Below the pieces are notes generated by a model that saw only the letters and a list, made by a program, of their open reading frames with translations, made no database searches and had not been told where the DNA came from. The position numbers were made by a program, and so were the translations under genes. DNA of 64,000 nucleotides. Source: Anaerolineales bacterium (GTDB taxonomy: Bacteria > Chloroflexota > Anaerolineae > Anaerolineales > Villigracilaceae). The stretch is from the NCBI GenBank assembly GCA_030583905.1, contig CP129481.1:2572136-2636135 (forward strand). Reading direction: 5' to 3'. Below, piece by piece: positions 1 to 8,266 of the stretch (the first letter of the stretch is position 1; each line of letters opens with the position of its first letter).

Positions 1-322
1 TCCCAAAGACATGCAGAAGGCGGGGAAGACGCTCGGGAAATGGATGAATGGCATCATCACCTCCTCCGGCTGGAGGGCGCTCAAAGAGACGACCAATGAA
101 TTGCGCCAGCTGCCGGTGAAGATGATGCGTGAAGCGAACCTCGATGGCTTCGACCCGAACGCGCCTCCTCCGGACCCGTACATGGGCAGTACCCGCAGGC
201 GTCCTGCAAACCCGAAGCCGGGTTCCACCCCTCCCGCGGCAAACTATGCGTTCCCCGAAAATAGCATTGCCGCCCCCCCGGAACAAAAAGAGACCGAAAG
301 CGACCAGCCCGACAATGCGTAA
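1..322 (+). CDS. TatA/TatB-family translocase subunit, 5'-truncated
   Basis: This is the C-terminal part of a small Tat translocase subunit; the start lies before the window. The first visible residues (PKDMQKAGKTLGKWMNG) match the end of the TatA/TatB amphipathic helix, where families usually have G-P-x-x-L/M-x-x-x-G-x-x-L/I-G. The rest is a long Pro-rich hydrophilic tail that is typical of TatB-like proteins. The gene overlaps tatC by 8 nt, as in tatABC operons. Whether it is TatA or TatB cannot be decided without the membrane helix. Family assignment is fairly sure. Confidence 0.75.
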   Translation, partial: PKDMQKAGKTLGKWMNGIITSSGWRALKETTNELRQLPVKMMREANLDGFDPNAPPPDPYMGSTRRRPANPKPGSTPPAANYAFPENSIAAPPEQKETESDQPDNA

Positions 323-1268
323 CCTGCTTCATGGAATTGGACAGGGCGTCCTTGTCTACTTCCGCGTTCTTTTTCGTTTAATCGCCTTTCCGTTCCGCCT
401 TGTTTACCTTCTCTTTGAATTCCCCGTCCGCAAACTTCGCGAATTCAACAAATTCCTGAACACCGAACCCAGCGAGCAACCCATCCTGGATGCCGTTGCC
501 GGGATCGCATCGGACAAGCAGGTTCAACAGCATTTCTGGGAGCAAGTGGGGGTTCTGCGTTCTCATTTACTGCGCGCCGTCATCGCACTGGCAGTGACGG
601 TTCTCGCCGCATTCGGGGTCGCGCAGGACATCATGGCATTTCTCGCCATTCCCATCGGCGGACTGGAAAACCTGCAAGCCATTCAAGTGACCGAGGAACT
701 CGGCGTGTTCATGCGCGTCTCGATGTCGGTTGGAATTGCGGTGGCGTTTCCCTACATTGCTTTTGAGTTCTGGTTGTTCGCCGCGCCGGGCTTGAAGCCG
801 CGCGAGAAGAAAATGGGACTGGCAGGTATTCCGCTTGCCACGCTCCTCTTTCTGATGGGCATGGCGTTCACATTCTTTGTCCTGCTCCCGGCGGCGCTCC
901 CGTTCTTGGGAGGCTTCACGCCCATCTCCGAGTTTTGGGCGGCGCGGGAATATTTCGGCTTCGTGACCGGTTTGATGTTCTGGATCGGCATCTTCTTTGA
1001 ATTTCCGCTTGTGATCTATGTGCTGTCCTCGATGGGATTGGTCAAGCCGGAGATCCTGCGGCAGCAGTGGAGGCTGGCGGTCGTTATCATCGCGATCCTC
1101 GCCGCCGCCGTCACCCCCACCGTCGACCCGGTCAATATGGGATTGGTGATGATCCCCATGATTTTGTTATACTTCATCAGCATCGGCTTGAGCTACATCG
1201 CCTACGCCGGGCGGGTACGCAGGACAGCCGGGGCGCAGGAACATGCCGCAGATGAAGGAGCAGGCTAG
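315..1268 (+). CDS. tatC: Sec-independent protein translocase TatC
   Basis: TatC is the multispanning core of the twin-arginine translocase and binds the RR signal peptides of folded exported proteins. I chose the ATG at 315, which overlaps the preceding Tat gene; the frame is open further upstream, but that part reads as the other gene. The 317-aa product is longer than typical TatC because of an N-terminal hydrophobic/basic extension of about 80 residues. After it come H-L-x-E-L-like WEQVGVLRSHLLRA and several strongly hydrophobic segments, including the conserved FEFPLVIYVL near residue 220 and a terminal pair of helices. A probable client, the RR-signal L,D-transpeptidase at 28962, lies in the same window. 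Confidence 0.93.
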   Translation: MRNLLHGIGQGVLVYFRVLFRLIAFPFRLVYLLFEFPVRKLREFNKFLNTEPSEQPILDAVAGIASDKQVQQHFWEQVGVLRSHLLRAVIALAVTVLAAFGVAQDIMAFLAIPIGGLENLQAIQVTEELGVFMRVSMSVGIAVAFPYIAFEFWLFAAPGLKPREKKMGLAGIPLATLLFLMGMAFTFFVLLPAALPFLGGFTPISEFWAAREYFGFVTGLMFWIGIFFEFPLVIYVLSSMGLVKPEILRQQWRLAVVIIAILAAAVTPTVDPVNMGLVMIPMILLYFISIGLSYIAYAGRVRRTAGAQEHAADEGAG

Positions 1269-1307
1269 AGCGTGGAGTGATGCGTGCCGCGCATCCGAGG
1301 AGAGAGA

Positions 1308-3833
1308 ATGAATCATCCAGTATTGTCATTTCGCCGCATGGTCAGTGTGGCGATTTTGCTTGCCCTTGGGCTGCAGTCGTGCTCGTTGCCGCTGTTCGAA
1401 AATCCATTCAGTTCCGGTCAGCCCACCCAGCCGCCGGGAGCAAGTGTCACATCCACACCGTACCCGGTGGCGCAGACCACCTTTGTGGCGACGCTGCCCG
1501 AGGCGCTTCAGCCGAACGAAACACTCGTTCTCGCGGTAATGGATGAAGTGACCGGGCTGTCGCTGAACGCGATGCAATTCCCGATGAATGCGCGCGATAC
1601 GCTGACCTATACCGCCACGCTCCCGCTCTCCCTTAATTCGGTCGTCAAATATCGTTATGTCCGGCGCGGCGCGGCGCAGGTGATGGAAGATACCATTCTC
1701 GACGAGCCCGTCCGCTACCGCCTGCACCATGTCGTCGGTCCAGCGGAGATCAACGACATCGTCGCGGATTGGAGTGACAAGAATTTCACCCGCCCGAATG
1801 GAGCGATTCTGGGGCAGGTGTTCAACGCCGATACCGGCTCGCCCCTGCCGAACATTCTCGTCACGGCGGGCGGTGTGCAGCACATCACGGATTCGCTTGG
1901 GCGCTTCGAACTCACGGGTTTGCCGACCGGCACGCACCAGCTTGTGGCGTACAGCCTTGACGGCATGTATCAGCCGTTCCAGCAGGGCGCGGTCGTCGCA
2001 GACGGCAGGAGCACCATCGTGGACCTGCGCGTCAAATCGGCGCGTTTGGTGAACGTCACGTTCGTCACCTCGGTTCCCGCGGATACCGTTCCCGGCGTCC
2101 CCGTCCGCATTGCGGGGAACATCCTGCAATTTGGCAACACCTTCGCCGACCTGCTCGGCGGCGTGAACACCAACACAGACCGTATGCCGCTCATGAGTCT
2201 GCAAGCGGACGGACGCTATGCGATCACAATGGGGTTGCCCGTCGGCGCATACATTCAGTACAAATACACGCTGGGAGACGGCTTCTGGAATGCCGAACGC
2301 AAAGCCGATGGAGGCTGGAATCTGCGCGAGTTCATCGTGCCGGAGCAGGATGTCACGCTCGAAGACCATGTCCCCACCTGGATCGTCTCGCGGGAATCGT
2401 CGCCCATCCTCTTTGAAGTGACCGTTCCATCGGTCACGCCGCCGGGCGACATCATGTACATCCAACTCAACACCTTCGGCTGGATGGAACCCATCCCAAT
2501 GTGGTCCCTCGGCAACAACCGCTGGGCATACAAACTGTACGGTCCGCTCAACTTCCTCGGCTCCTTCTCCTACCGCTACTGCCGCAACGGTCAATGCGGG
2601 AGCGCGGATGACAACCAGACTGCGGGTGTCTCGCCGGGCGGCAGGCAGGCATCCACCAGCGTCCTCGGGCAGGATATCAAAGATACCGTCGGCTCATGGA
2701 AGTGGTTTGAAAATCCCGAACCGACCACGCTCGTCGGCGCGAACATCACTCGCCGCGCCGGCAGTTTCGTGGCGGGCGTCGAATATCAGCCCGGATACCA
2801 CCCCAACATCTCCTACTACGCGCCGCAGGCATTCGCGAACACGCAGGCGCTTGGCGCAAACCTCGCCATCCTCACCCCCACATGGACATACTCCAGCGTT
2901 TCCCCTCTGCGCTTTGCCACTCTCCCCGGACAAGATCCGCTGTGGATCGACTCTGCCATCATGGTCTCACAAGCCAGAGCGTTGGGATTGAACGTCGCCA
3001 TTTTCCCCTCGCCTCATTTCGCGCTGACATCTGATCCGTCAACCCAGCCGTCATCCGCCTTTTGGCTGAACGCTCCGCGCGATGCGCAATGGTGGCAGAC
3101 CTGGTTCACCCGTTACCGCGCCTTTGCCGTCAACTACGCCGACCTTGCCGCACAGACCGGCGCGCAGTTCCTCATCCTCGGCGGTGACTGGGTGATGCCC
3201 GCCCTGCCCGGCGGCACACTGTCGGACGGCACTCCATCCAATCCGCCCGCCGACGCCGAAGCGCAGTGGAAAGCCATCATTCAAGATGTCCGCGCGCGCT
3301 TCAAAGGACAGGTCTTCTGGGCAATGCCCTTCACAAGAGCCAGCATCGAAGCGCCGGTCAATTTCCTGCTGGACGTGGATGGCATCTACCTGCTCTGGTC
3401 AGCGCCGCTGGCAACCAGCCAGACCGCCACCAAAGCGGATTACGCCAATGAAGCCGGGCAATTGCTGGACAATGAAGTCGCGCCATTGGCAGCATTGGTC
3501 GGCAAACCTGTCATCATTGCTGTTTCCTATCCATCCGCAACAGGCGCGGCAAATGGATGCGTTCCCAACGGCGCGGGCGGCTGCTTTGATCTCTCATCCC
3601 TGTCCAGACCCAATGCAGACATCGCATCCGTCAACTTGAACCTGCAATCCCAGGCAGATTTATATGAAGCCATGCTGACCGCGGTCAACGCGCGCTCATG
3701 GGTTTCCGGTTTCGTCAGCCGCGGCTACTTCATGCCGGTGGCGCTCCAGGATAAGTCCGCCTCCACCCACAGCAAACCCGCCGCGGATATTTTATGGTAC
3801 TGGTTCCCAAGGCTATTGGGGATTGTGCAATAA
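1308..3833 (+). CDS. Large lipoprotein with carbohydrate-binding-like repeats and a TIM-barrel-like C-terminal half
   Basis: The ATG at 1308 follows a GAGGAGAGAG ribosome site. The 841-aa product starts with a lipoprotein signal (hydrophobic run, then LGLQSC with Cys25). The first ~400 mature residues look like successive beta-sandwich modules: at least two starch-binding-like segments with aromatic K-Y-R/K-Y-x patterns, and one carboxypeptidase-regulatory-like module (G-x-V-F-N-A-D-T-G...). The C-terminal ~400 residues resemble a TIM-barrel glycoside-hydrolase fold (YADLAAQTGAQFLILGGDW near the middle), but I see no confident catalytic Glu pair. It is probably a cell-surface glycan-binding or glycan-acting protein. 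It starts 39 nt after tatC, so it may be co-transcribed. Family not identified. Confidence 0.75.
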   Translation: MNHPVLSFRRMVSVAILLALGLQSCSLPLFENPFSSGQPTQPPGASVTSTPYPVAQTTFVATLPEALQPNETLVLAVMDEVTGLSLNAMQFPMNARDTLTYTATLPLSLNSVVKYRYVRRGAAQVMEDTILDEPVRYRLHHVVGPAEINDIVADWSDKNFTRPNGAILGQVFNADTGSPLPNILVTAGGVQHITDSLGRFELTGLPTGTHQLVAYSLDGMYQPFQQGAVVADGRSTIVDLRVKSARLVNVTFVTSVPADTVPGVPVRIAGNILQFGNTFADLLGGVNTNTDRMPLMSLQADGRYAITMGLPVGAYIQYKYTLGDGFWNAERKADGGWNLREFIVPEQDVTLEDHVPTWIVSRESSPILFEVTVPSVTPPGDIMYIQLNTFGWMEPIPMWSLGNNRWAYKLYGPLNFLGSFSYRYCRNGQCGSADDNQTAGVSPGGRQASTSVLGQDIKDTVGSWKWFENPEPTTLVGANITRRAGSFVAGVEYQPGYHPNISYYAPQAFANTQALGANLAILTPTWTYSSVSPLRFATLPGQDPLWIDSAIMVSQARALGLNVAIFPSPHFALTSDPSTQPSSAFWLNAPRDAQWWQTWFTRYRAFAVNYADLAAQTGAQFLILGGDWVMPALPGGTLSDGTPSNPPADAEAQWKAIIQDVRARFKGQVFWAMPFTRASIEAPVNFLLDVDGIYLLWSAPLATSQTATKADYANEAGQLLDNEVAPLAALVGKPVIIAVSYPSATGAANGCVPNGAGGCFDLSSLSRPNADIASVNLNLQSQADLYEAMLTAVNARSWVSGFVSRGYFMPVALQDKSASTHSKPAADILWYWFPRLLGIVQ

Positions 3834-3916
3834 AAAAACGTTTTTCAATAAAACAACATCCATGGACTGTCATTTCCCTCCAGCATCCATGGATGAATTT
3901 TTGCCGGAGAAGAGTC

Positions 3917-6496
3917 ATGAGAACAGCAGGCAAGTTGATCGGTCGTATTTTCATTGGCGCATTGATCTTGTTGGTCGTTGCGGCGGCAGGCGGGTTCTAC
4001 TATTTCAAGAGCCACCTGCCCAACAACGTTGCGCCGAAATCCTTCCCGCAAATTAACGGGGAGATTCAAGCCGCAGGGCTGGACGGCAGGGTCGATATCT
4101 ACCGCGACGCGATGGGTATCCCGCACATCTACGCCACCACCTCACACGATCTGTATTTTGCGCAGGGCTACGTCCACGCGCAGGACCGCTTCTGGCAAAT
4201 GGACACCTGGCGTCACATCGGCTCGGGCGAGCTTTCGAAGATGTTCGGGGCGGGTCAGGTCGAAACGGATGCTTTCATCCGCACGCTGGGCTGGCGCAAA
4301 ACTGCCGAAGCCGAATGGCAGGCGCTGCCCCCCAACCTGCGCGCCATCCTGCAAGCCTACACGGACGGCGTGAACGCTTATCTCAAAGATCACAGTGGAA
4401 CCGCCCTCAGCCTGGAATACTCCATCCTTGGTCTGCTCAGCCCGGAGTACGAGATCGAAGCGTGGACTCCCATCCATTCGCTCACCTGGGGAAAAGCCAT
4501 GGCGTGGGACTTGCGCGGCAACATGAACGCGGAGATCGAACGCGCCGTCCTGTTGAAAACGCTGACACCTGAACAGATCCAGCAGCTTTTCCCCGCCTAC
4601 CCGCAGGATCATCCCGTCATTGTCGAGTCGATGCCGGTCGAAGTGCAGGCTTGGCACGCGCCCGCCAGCGCGGAAGTTACATCCTTTGACTTCTCCAAAC
4701 TACCGCTTGACTCAGCCGCCGCCAACGCCTCCTTACTGGACCCGATACTTGGTCCGTGGAGCAGCGGCATTGGTTCCAACTCCTGGGTGGTTTCCGGCGA
4801 CCTGACCGATACCGGCATGCCCTACCTCGCCAATGACCCGCATCTGGGCATCCAAATGCCTTCGATCTGGTATCAAATGGGGTTGCACTGCATGGAAAAG
4901 ACGGATGCCTGTCCGTTGAATGTGGCGGGCTTCACCTTCGCGGGCGTGCCCGGCGTGGTCATCGGACATAATGACAGGATCGCATGGGGCTTCACCAACA
5001 CCGGACCCGATGTCATGGACTTGTACATCGAACGGGTAAATCCTGATAACCCGAACCAATATGAGGTCAATGGCGCATGGGTGGATTTTGAAACCTACGA
5101 AGAGACCATCGAAGTCGTCGGCGGCGAAGCGGTGACCCTCACTGTAAAAAGCACCCGCCACGGACCGGTCATCTCGGAGACGTATCTTCCGCTCAAGGAT
5201 CAGGGCGCGCCGGACGATGAAGAGTTCGAGGCGTTCAAGGATCGCGCCGGAATCGAATTGCCTGAGCAATATGTCATCGCGCTGGCATGGACCGCCCTCA
5301 CTCCATCCACGCCGTTCGAAGCCATTTGGGGTTTCAACAAAGCGCAGAATTGGGACGAGTTCCGCGAAGCCGCGCGGGCATTCCACGTCCCTGCGCAAAA
5401 CCTGGTGTACGCCGACGTGGACGGCAACATCGGCTACCAGATGCCCGGCGATATTCCCATCCGCAGGAACGGCGACGGCACACTGCCTGTCCCCGGCTGG
5501 ACAGACGAATATGATTGGATCGGCTACATTCCATTCGAGGAACTGCCCTACTCCTTCAATCCCACGGAGGGATACATTGTCACAGCGAACAACCGCTGCC
5601 AGCCCTGGGATTATCCCTACCTCATCACCAAGGATTGGGATTACGGCTTCCGCGCCGACCGCATCGTGGGCATGATCGAGAACACATCCGGCAGGATCGA
5701 TATTCCCTACATTCAACAAATGCACGGCGATAGCCATGACGCCAATGCCGAACTGCTCGTCCCGATCCTCCTGCAAAGGGATTTCAAGTTCTCGAAACCG
5801 AATGAAGCCATCGCTGTGGATATCCTGCGCGGATGGGATTATCAAGCCCGCGTCGACTCCGCGCCCGCGGCTGTGTTCAACGCCTTCTGGCGTCACCTCC
5901 TGCAGAACACGTTCAACGACGATCTCCCCGAACGTTACTCTGTGGATGGCGGTTCGCGCTGGACGGAGGTCATGCGAACCATGATAAATAATCCCAATGA
6001 CCCGTTCTGGGATGATACATCCACGAGTGAAATTGTCGAGGGCATGGACGACATTATGAGGGCGTCATTCGAGGAGGCGGTTGCCGAACTGGAAACTCTG
6101 CTTGGAAAAGATCCGTTGACATGGCAGTGGGGCGATCTGCACACCGCCACCTTCCGCAACGGGACATTGGGGGAAGCCGGCATCTTCCTGATCGAAGACC
6201 TCTTCAACCGCGGACCGTTCCCGGCGGGCGGCGGCGATTCCATTGTCAATGCCACGGGCTGGTCGGTTCGCGACGGCTATGAGATCGACTGGCTGCCTTC
6301 CATGCGCATGATCGTGGATTTCAGCGACTTGAACAATTCGCTCACCGTCCACACAACCGGACAGTCCGGTCACGCCTATCATCCGCATTACGACGACATG
6401 GCTCCCTTATGGGCAGGCATCCAGTATTATCCCATGTGGTGGGACCGCGCTTCGATTGTCAACGACAGCGAAGGTCTTTTGACCCTTGTGCCATAA
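3917..6496 (+). CDS. Penicillin acylase family (Ntn-hydrolase) protein
   Basis: The ATG at 3917 follows GGAGAAGAG; the open frame extends further upstream, but an N-terminal anchor (ALILLVVAAAGGFYYF) begins only here. The 859-aa precursor has the expected order: alpha part with the GIPHIYA and GYVHAQDRFWQMD motifs, a linker, then G-S-N-S-W-V-V, where the Ser should become the N-terminal nucleophile of the beta subunit after autocleavage. The later AWGFTNTGPDVMDLYIER and YIVTANN motifs are typical. The family hydrolyses amides such as beta-lactams, acyl-homoserine lactones and acylated peptides; the substrate cannot be told from sequence. The protein is membrane-anchored on the outer side. A perfect hairpin terminator follows. 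Confidence 0.92.
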   Translation: MRTAGKLIGRIFIGALILLVVAAAGGFYYFKSHLPNNVAPKSFPQINGEIQAAGLDGRVDIYRDAMGIPHIYATTSHDLYFAQGYVHAQDRFWQMDTWRHIGSGELSKMFGAGQVETDAFIRTLGWRKTAEAEWQALPPNLRAILQAYTDGVNAYLKDHSGTALSLEYSILGLLSPEYEIEAWTPIHSLTWGKAMAWDLRGNMNAEIERAVLLKTLTPEQIQQLFPAYPQDHPVIVESMPVEVQAWHAPASAEVTSFDFSKLPLDSAAANASLLDPILGPWSSGIGSNSWVVSGDLTDTGMPYLANDPHLGIQMPSIWYQMGLHCMEKTDACPLNVAGFTFAGVPGVVIGHNDRIAWGFTNTGPDVMDLYIERVNPDNPNQYEVNGAWVDFETYEETIEVVGGEAVTLTVKSTRHGPVISETYLPLKDQGAPDDEEFEAFKDRAGIELPEQYVIALAWTALTPSTPFEAIWGFNKAQNWDEFREAARAFHVPAQNLVYADVDGNIGYQMPGDIPIRRNGDGTLPVPGWTDEYDWIGYIPFEELPYSFNPTEGYIVTANNRCQPWDYPYLITKDWDYGFRADRIVGMIENTSGRIDIPYIQQMHGDSHDANAELLVPILLQRDFKFSKPNEAIAVDILRGWDYQARVDSAPAAVFNAFWRHLLQNTFNDDLPERYSVDGGSRWTEVMRTMINNPNDPFWDDTSTSEIVEGMDDIMRASFEEAVAELETLLGKDPLTWQWGDLHTATFRNGTLGEAGIFLIEDLFNRGPFPAGGGDSIVNATGWSVRDGYEIDWLPSMRMIVDFSDLNNSLTVHTTGQSGHAYHPHYDDMAPLWAGIQYYPMWWDRASIVNDSEGLLTLVP

Positions 6497-6510
6497 CCCC
6501 GCTGATCTAC

Positions 6511-6551
6511 AAACAAAAAACGGAAGCCCTCACGGCTTCCGTTTTTTGTTT
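6511..6551. terminator. Bidirectional intrinsic terminator, 18-bp perfect stem
   Basis: The arms at 6511-6528 and 6534-6551 are perfect reverse complements around a 5-nt loop, with A-rich and T-rich ends that give a U tract on both strands. It serves the convergent acylase gene (+) and the VanZ-like gene (-). One arm contains the last codons and stop of the VanZ-like gene. Confidence 0.93.
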
Positions 6552-6931
6552 AACGTCCAAGCGAGAAAACCGAAGAACAGGATGCCGGCGTAGTTTGCAA
6601 GCAGATCAGCGAGTGAAGCATCCCTGCCGCGGAAGAAGTCTTGCGATAACTCCTCCAGCGTAAAGATCGCAACGAAGAGAAAGCCCGAGGCAACAGCAAC
6701 CCGCTTCGGGTTTATGGAACGAAGCGACTGGATCAGGCTGGACGTCACCAGAAAGGTCAGAGTCCCGACCAGCAGGAAGTGCAAGATCTTGTCGCCGAAG
6801 GGAATCCTGCTCAGCAGACGCAGGGGGATCCGCAAGTAACCAAAATCCGCGAGCAGGATGATGGAAATGAAAAAGAGGGTAAAAAGGATCGCCAGCCTTT
6901 TCATGGAGTGCGGCGATTCGCGGACGTCCAT
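6530..6931 (-). CDS. VanZ-like family membrane protein
   Basis: This encodes 133 aa with about four hydrophobic segments and the VanZ-family pattern DKILHFLLVGTLTF, followed by EELSQ and a D-x-x-A-N-x-x-G motif (SLADLLANYAGI). VanZ-like proteins are small membrane proteins, sometimes tied to glycopeptide resistance; their role in most genomes is unknown. The ATG abuts the stop of the upstream DUF368 gene (TAG-ATG), which suggests translational coupling; a Met nine residues in is an alternative start. The stop lies inside the shared terminator hairpin, so the last six codons are also RNA-structure sequence. Confidence 0.85.
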   Translation of the reverse strand: MDVRESPHSMKRLAILFTLFFISIILLADFGYLRIPLRLLSRIPFGDKILHFLLVGTLTFLVTSSLIQSLRSINPKRVAVASGFLFVAIFTLEELSQDFFRGRDASLADLLANYAGILFFGFLAWTLNKKRKP

Positions 6932-7861
6932 CTACTTCCCGGCAGTCTTTGGCGAGCGGTTGGCGAAGTATTCCATAACCAGCACAAGCGCGATGCCTGC
7001 AACCATAAATAAAACCGCGATGAATACTTCAGAGTTGAATGCCGCGGGGATGAAATTCGTTTCCTTGATGAAGGTTTCGCTGATGGGTTCGAGTTCCTTC
7101 CAGGGCCAGACCTTGCGCAGTGAACCGATCATGAAGCCAGTCAGAATGGAAACGACCAGATCGTGATTTTTGTTCAACATCCAGCGCAGCAGACGAACGA
7201 AGGCAAGCAAACCGATCACCGCGCCAGCGCCGACCAGCGCAATGGTGACAAAGTCAAAATTTTTGACAGCCGCGAGAACATAGGCGTATTTTCCAAGCAG
7301 AACGAGAATGAAAGCGCCTGAAATTCCCGGCAGGATCATGGCGCAAATGGCGAACGCGCCGCTCAGGAAGAGCAAAAGCGGAGTGTGCGGCGTCTCGGAC
7401 GGGGTCAGACCAACAAGGATATACGCTCCGACCGTTGCTGCCAACGCCGCCAAAATGTTGACCGCGCTCCATGTGCCGACCCGTTTGCGGACCGTGATGA
7501 TCGAAGCGACGATCAAGCCGAAGAAGAACGCCCAGATATATACGGGCTTGTTTTCCAGCGCCCAGTGCAAAGCGCTGGCAAGGGTCAGGATGGCAGTGCC
7601 AATTCCCAGCGCAAGCGCGAGCAGGAATTGCCAGGGGAAGTTATCGAAGGCTTCGCGCCATTTGAGGGTAAAGATACGGCGGATAAAGTTCATATCCACC
7701 GAGTGGATGGCATCGAGCAATTCATCGTAGATGCCGAGGATGAACGCCATCGTGCCGCCTGAGACACCGGGCACAACGTCCGCGGCGCCCATAGCAAATC
7801 CGCGCGCGCCGATCCAGAAATAATCCAATAATGTTCTTTTTTTATTCGTAGAGTTTTCCAT
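6932..7861 (-). CDS. DUF368 membrane protein (PopT-type undecaprenyl-phosphate transporter family)
   Basis: The 309-aa multispanning protein begins with the DUF368 signature G-A-A-D-V-V-P-G-V-S-G-G-T and has a second related P-G-I-S-G-A-F motif near residue 175, an internal repeat typical of the family. DUF368 proteins have been reported to recycle undecaprenyl phosphate across the membrane for cell-wall synthesis. I used the ATG at 7861; a GTG three codons upstream is also possible, and an AGGTG ribosome site is nearby. The VanZ-like gene follows directly in the same transcript. Confidence 0.9.
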   Translation of the reverse strand: MENSTNKKRTLLDYFWIGARGFAMGAADVVPGVSGGTMAFILGIYDELLDAIHSVDMNFIRRIFTLKWREAFDNFPWQFLLALALGIGTAILTLASALHWALENKPVYIWAFFFGLIVASIITVRKRVGTWSAVNILAALAATVGAYILVGLTPSETPHTPLLLFLSGAFAICAMILPGISGAFILVLLGKYAYVLAAVKNFDFVTIALVGAGAVIGLLAFVRLLRWMLNKNHDLVVSILTGFMIGSLRKVWPWKELEPISETFIKETNFIPAAFNSEVFIAVLFMVAGIALVLVMEYFANRSPKTAGK

Positions 7862-7917
7862 AATAAGCACCTGATTTCAATAATTTCATGACGATGGATA
7901 AAATCAAAACGGGCGGA

Positions 7918-8196
7918 TTATACCCCTTTTTTCTTTTTCGGTTCGATGCTGCTCAGCCAATCCCCCAAAAGGAGCAGAAGAACGCTCCCGATCAATCCGT
8001 AACCGATATCCAGCGCGCCGAACGGAAAAAGGGTCCAGCCAAATACCATGCTCCCCCACTGTCCAATGGCAAAACCCAGGATACTGAGCAGGGAATTGAC
8101 CAGCAGGCGTAAACCATCCCCGCCGCGCACCGCGTGAAACAGCGCTCCAGCGAGCAATGCGAGAATCAGTCCAAACAGCAGAGCGGGGATGGTCAT
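7918..8196 (-). CDS. Small hypothetical membrane protein
   Basis: Ninety-two residues with about three hydrophobic segments and a Lys-rich C-terminus (EPKKKKGV), suggesting that end is cytoplasmic. I start it at the Met of MTIPALLFG. The open frame continues 12 codons upstream, but those lie inside a 13-bp inverted repeat that looks like the end of the upstream peptidase transcript. No family recognised. It sits between the S9 peptidase and DUF368 genes on the same strand. Confidence 0.6.
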   Translation of the reverse strand: MTIPALLFGLILALLAGALFHAVRGGDGLRLLVNSLLSILGFAIGQWGSMVFGWTLFPFGALDIGYGLIGSVLLLLLGDWLSSIEPKKKKGV

Positions 8197-8218
8197 CCTG
8201 ACAGCTGTCGCCTTTTGC

Positions 8219-8250
8219 AAGCGGACAGTCACGAATATGACTGTCCGCTT
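8219..8250. terminator. Inverted repeat downstream of the S9 peptidase gene
   Basis: Arms 8219-8231 and 8238-8250 are perfect 13-bp complements with a 6-nt loop, 17 nt past the peptidase stop. Neither strand has a clear U tract, so it may be a weak or factor-dependent terminator or an RNA-stability hairpin. Confidence 0.55.
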
Positions 8251-8266
8251 GATCTCGATGGAAACG

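Noticed and set aside
129..314. N-terminal extension of tatC
   Set aside because: The sequence is the other frame of the overlapping TatA/B gene; an ATG with natural overlap exists at 315.
1326..2594. 422-codon open frame antisense to the large lipoprotein
   Set aside because: It mirrors codon bias of the plus-strand gene, has no ribosome site and no recognisable protein features.
4733..5896. 387-codon antisense frame in the penicillin acylase gene
   Set aside because: Shadow of a clearly recognised enzyme.
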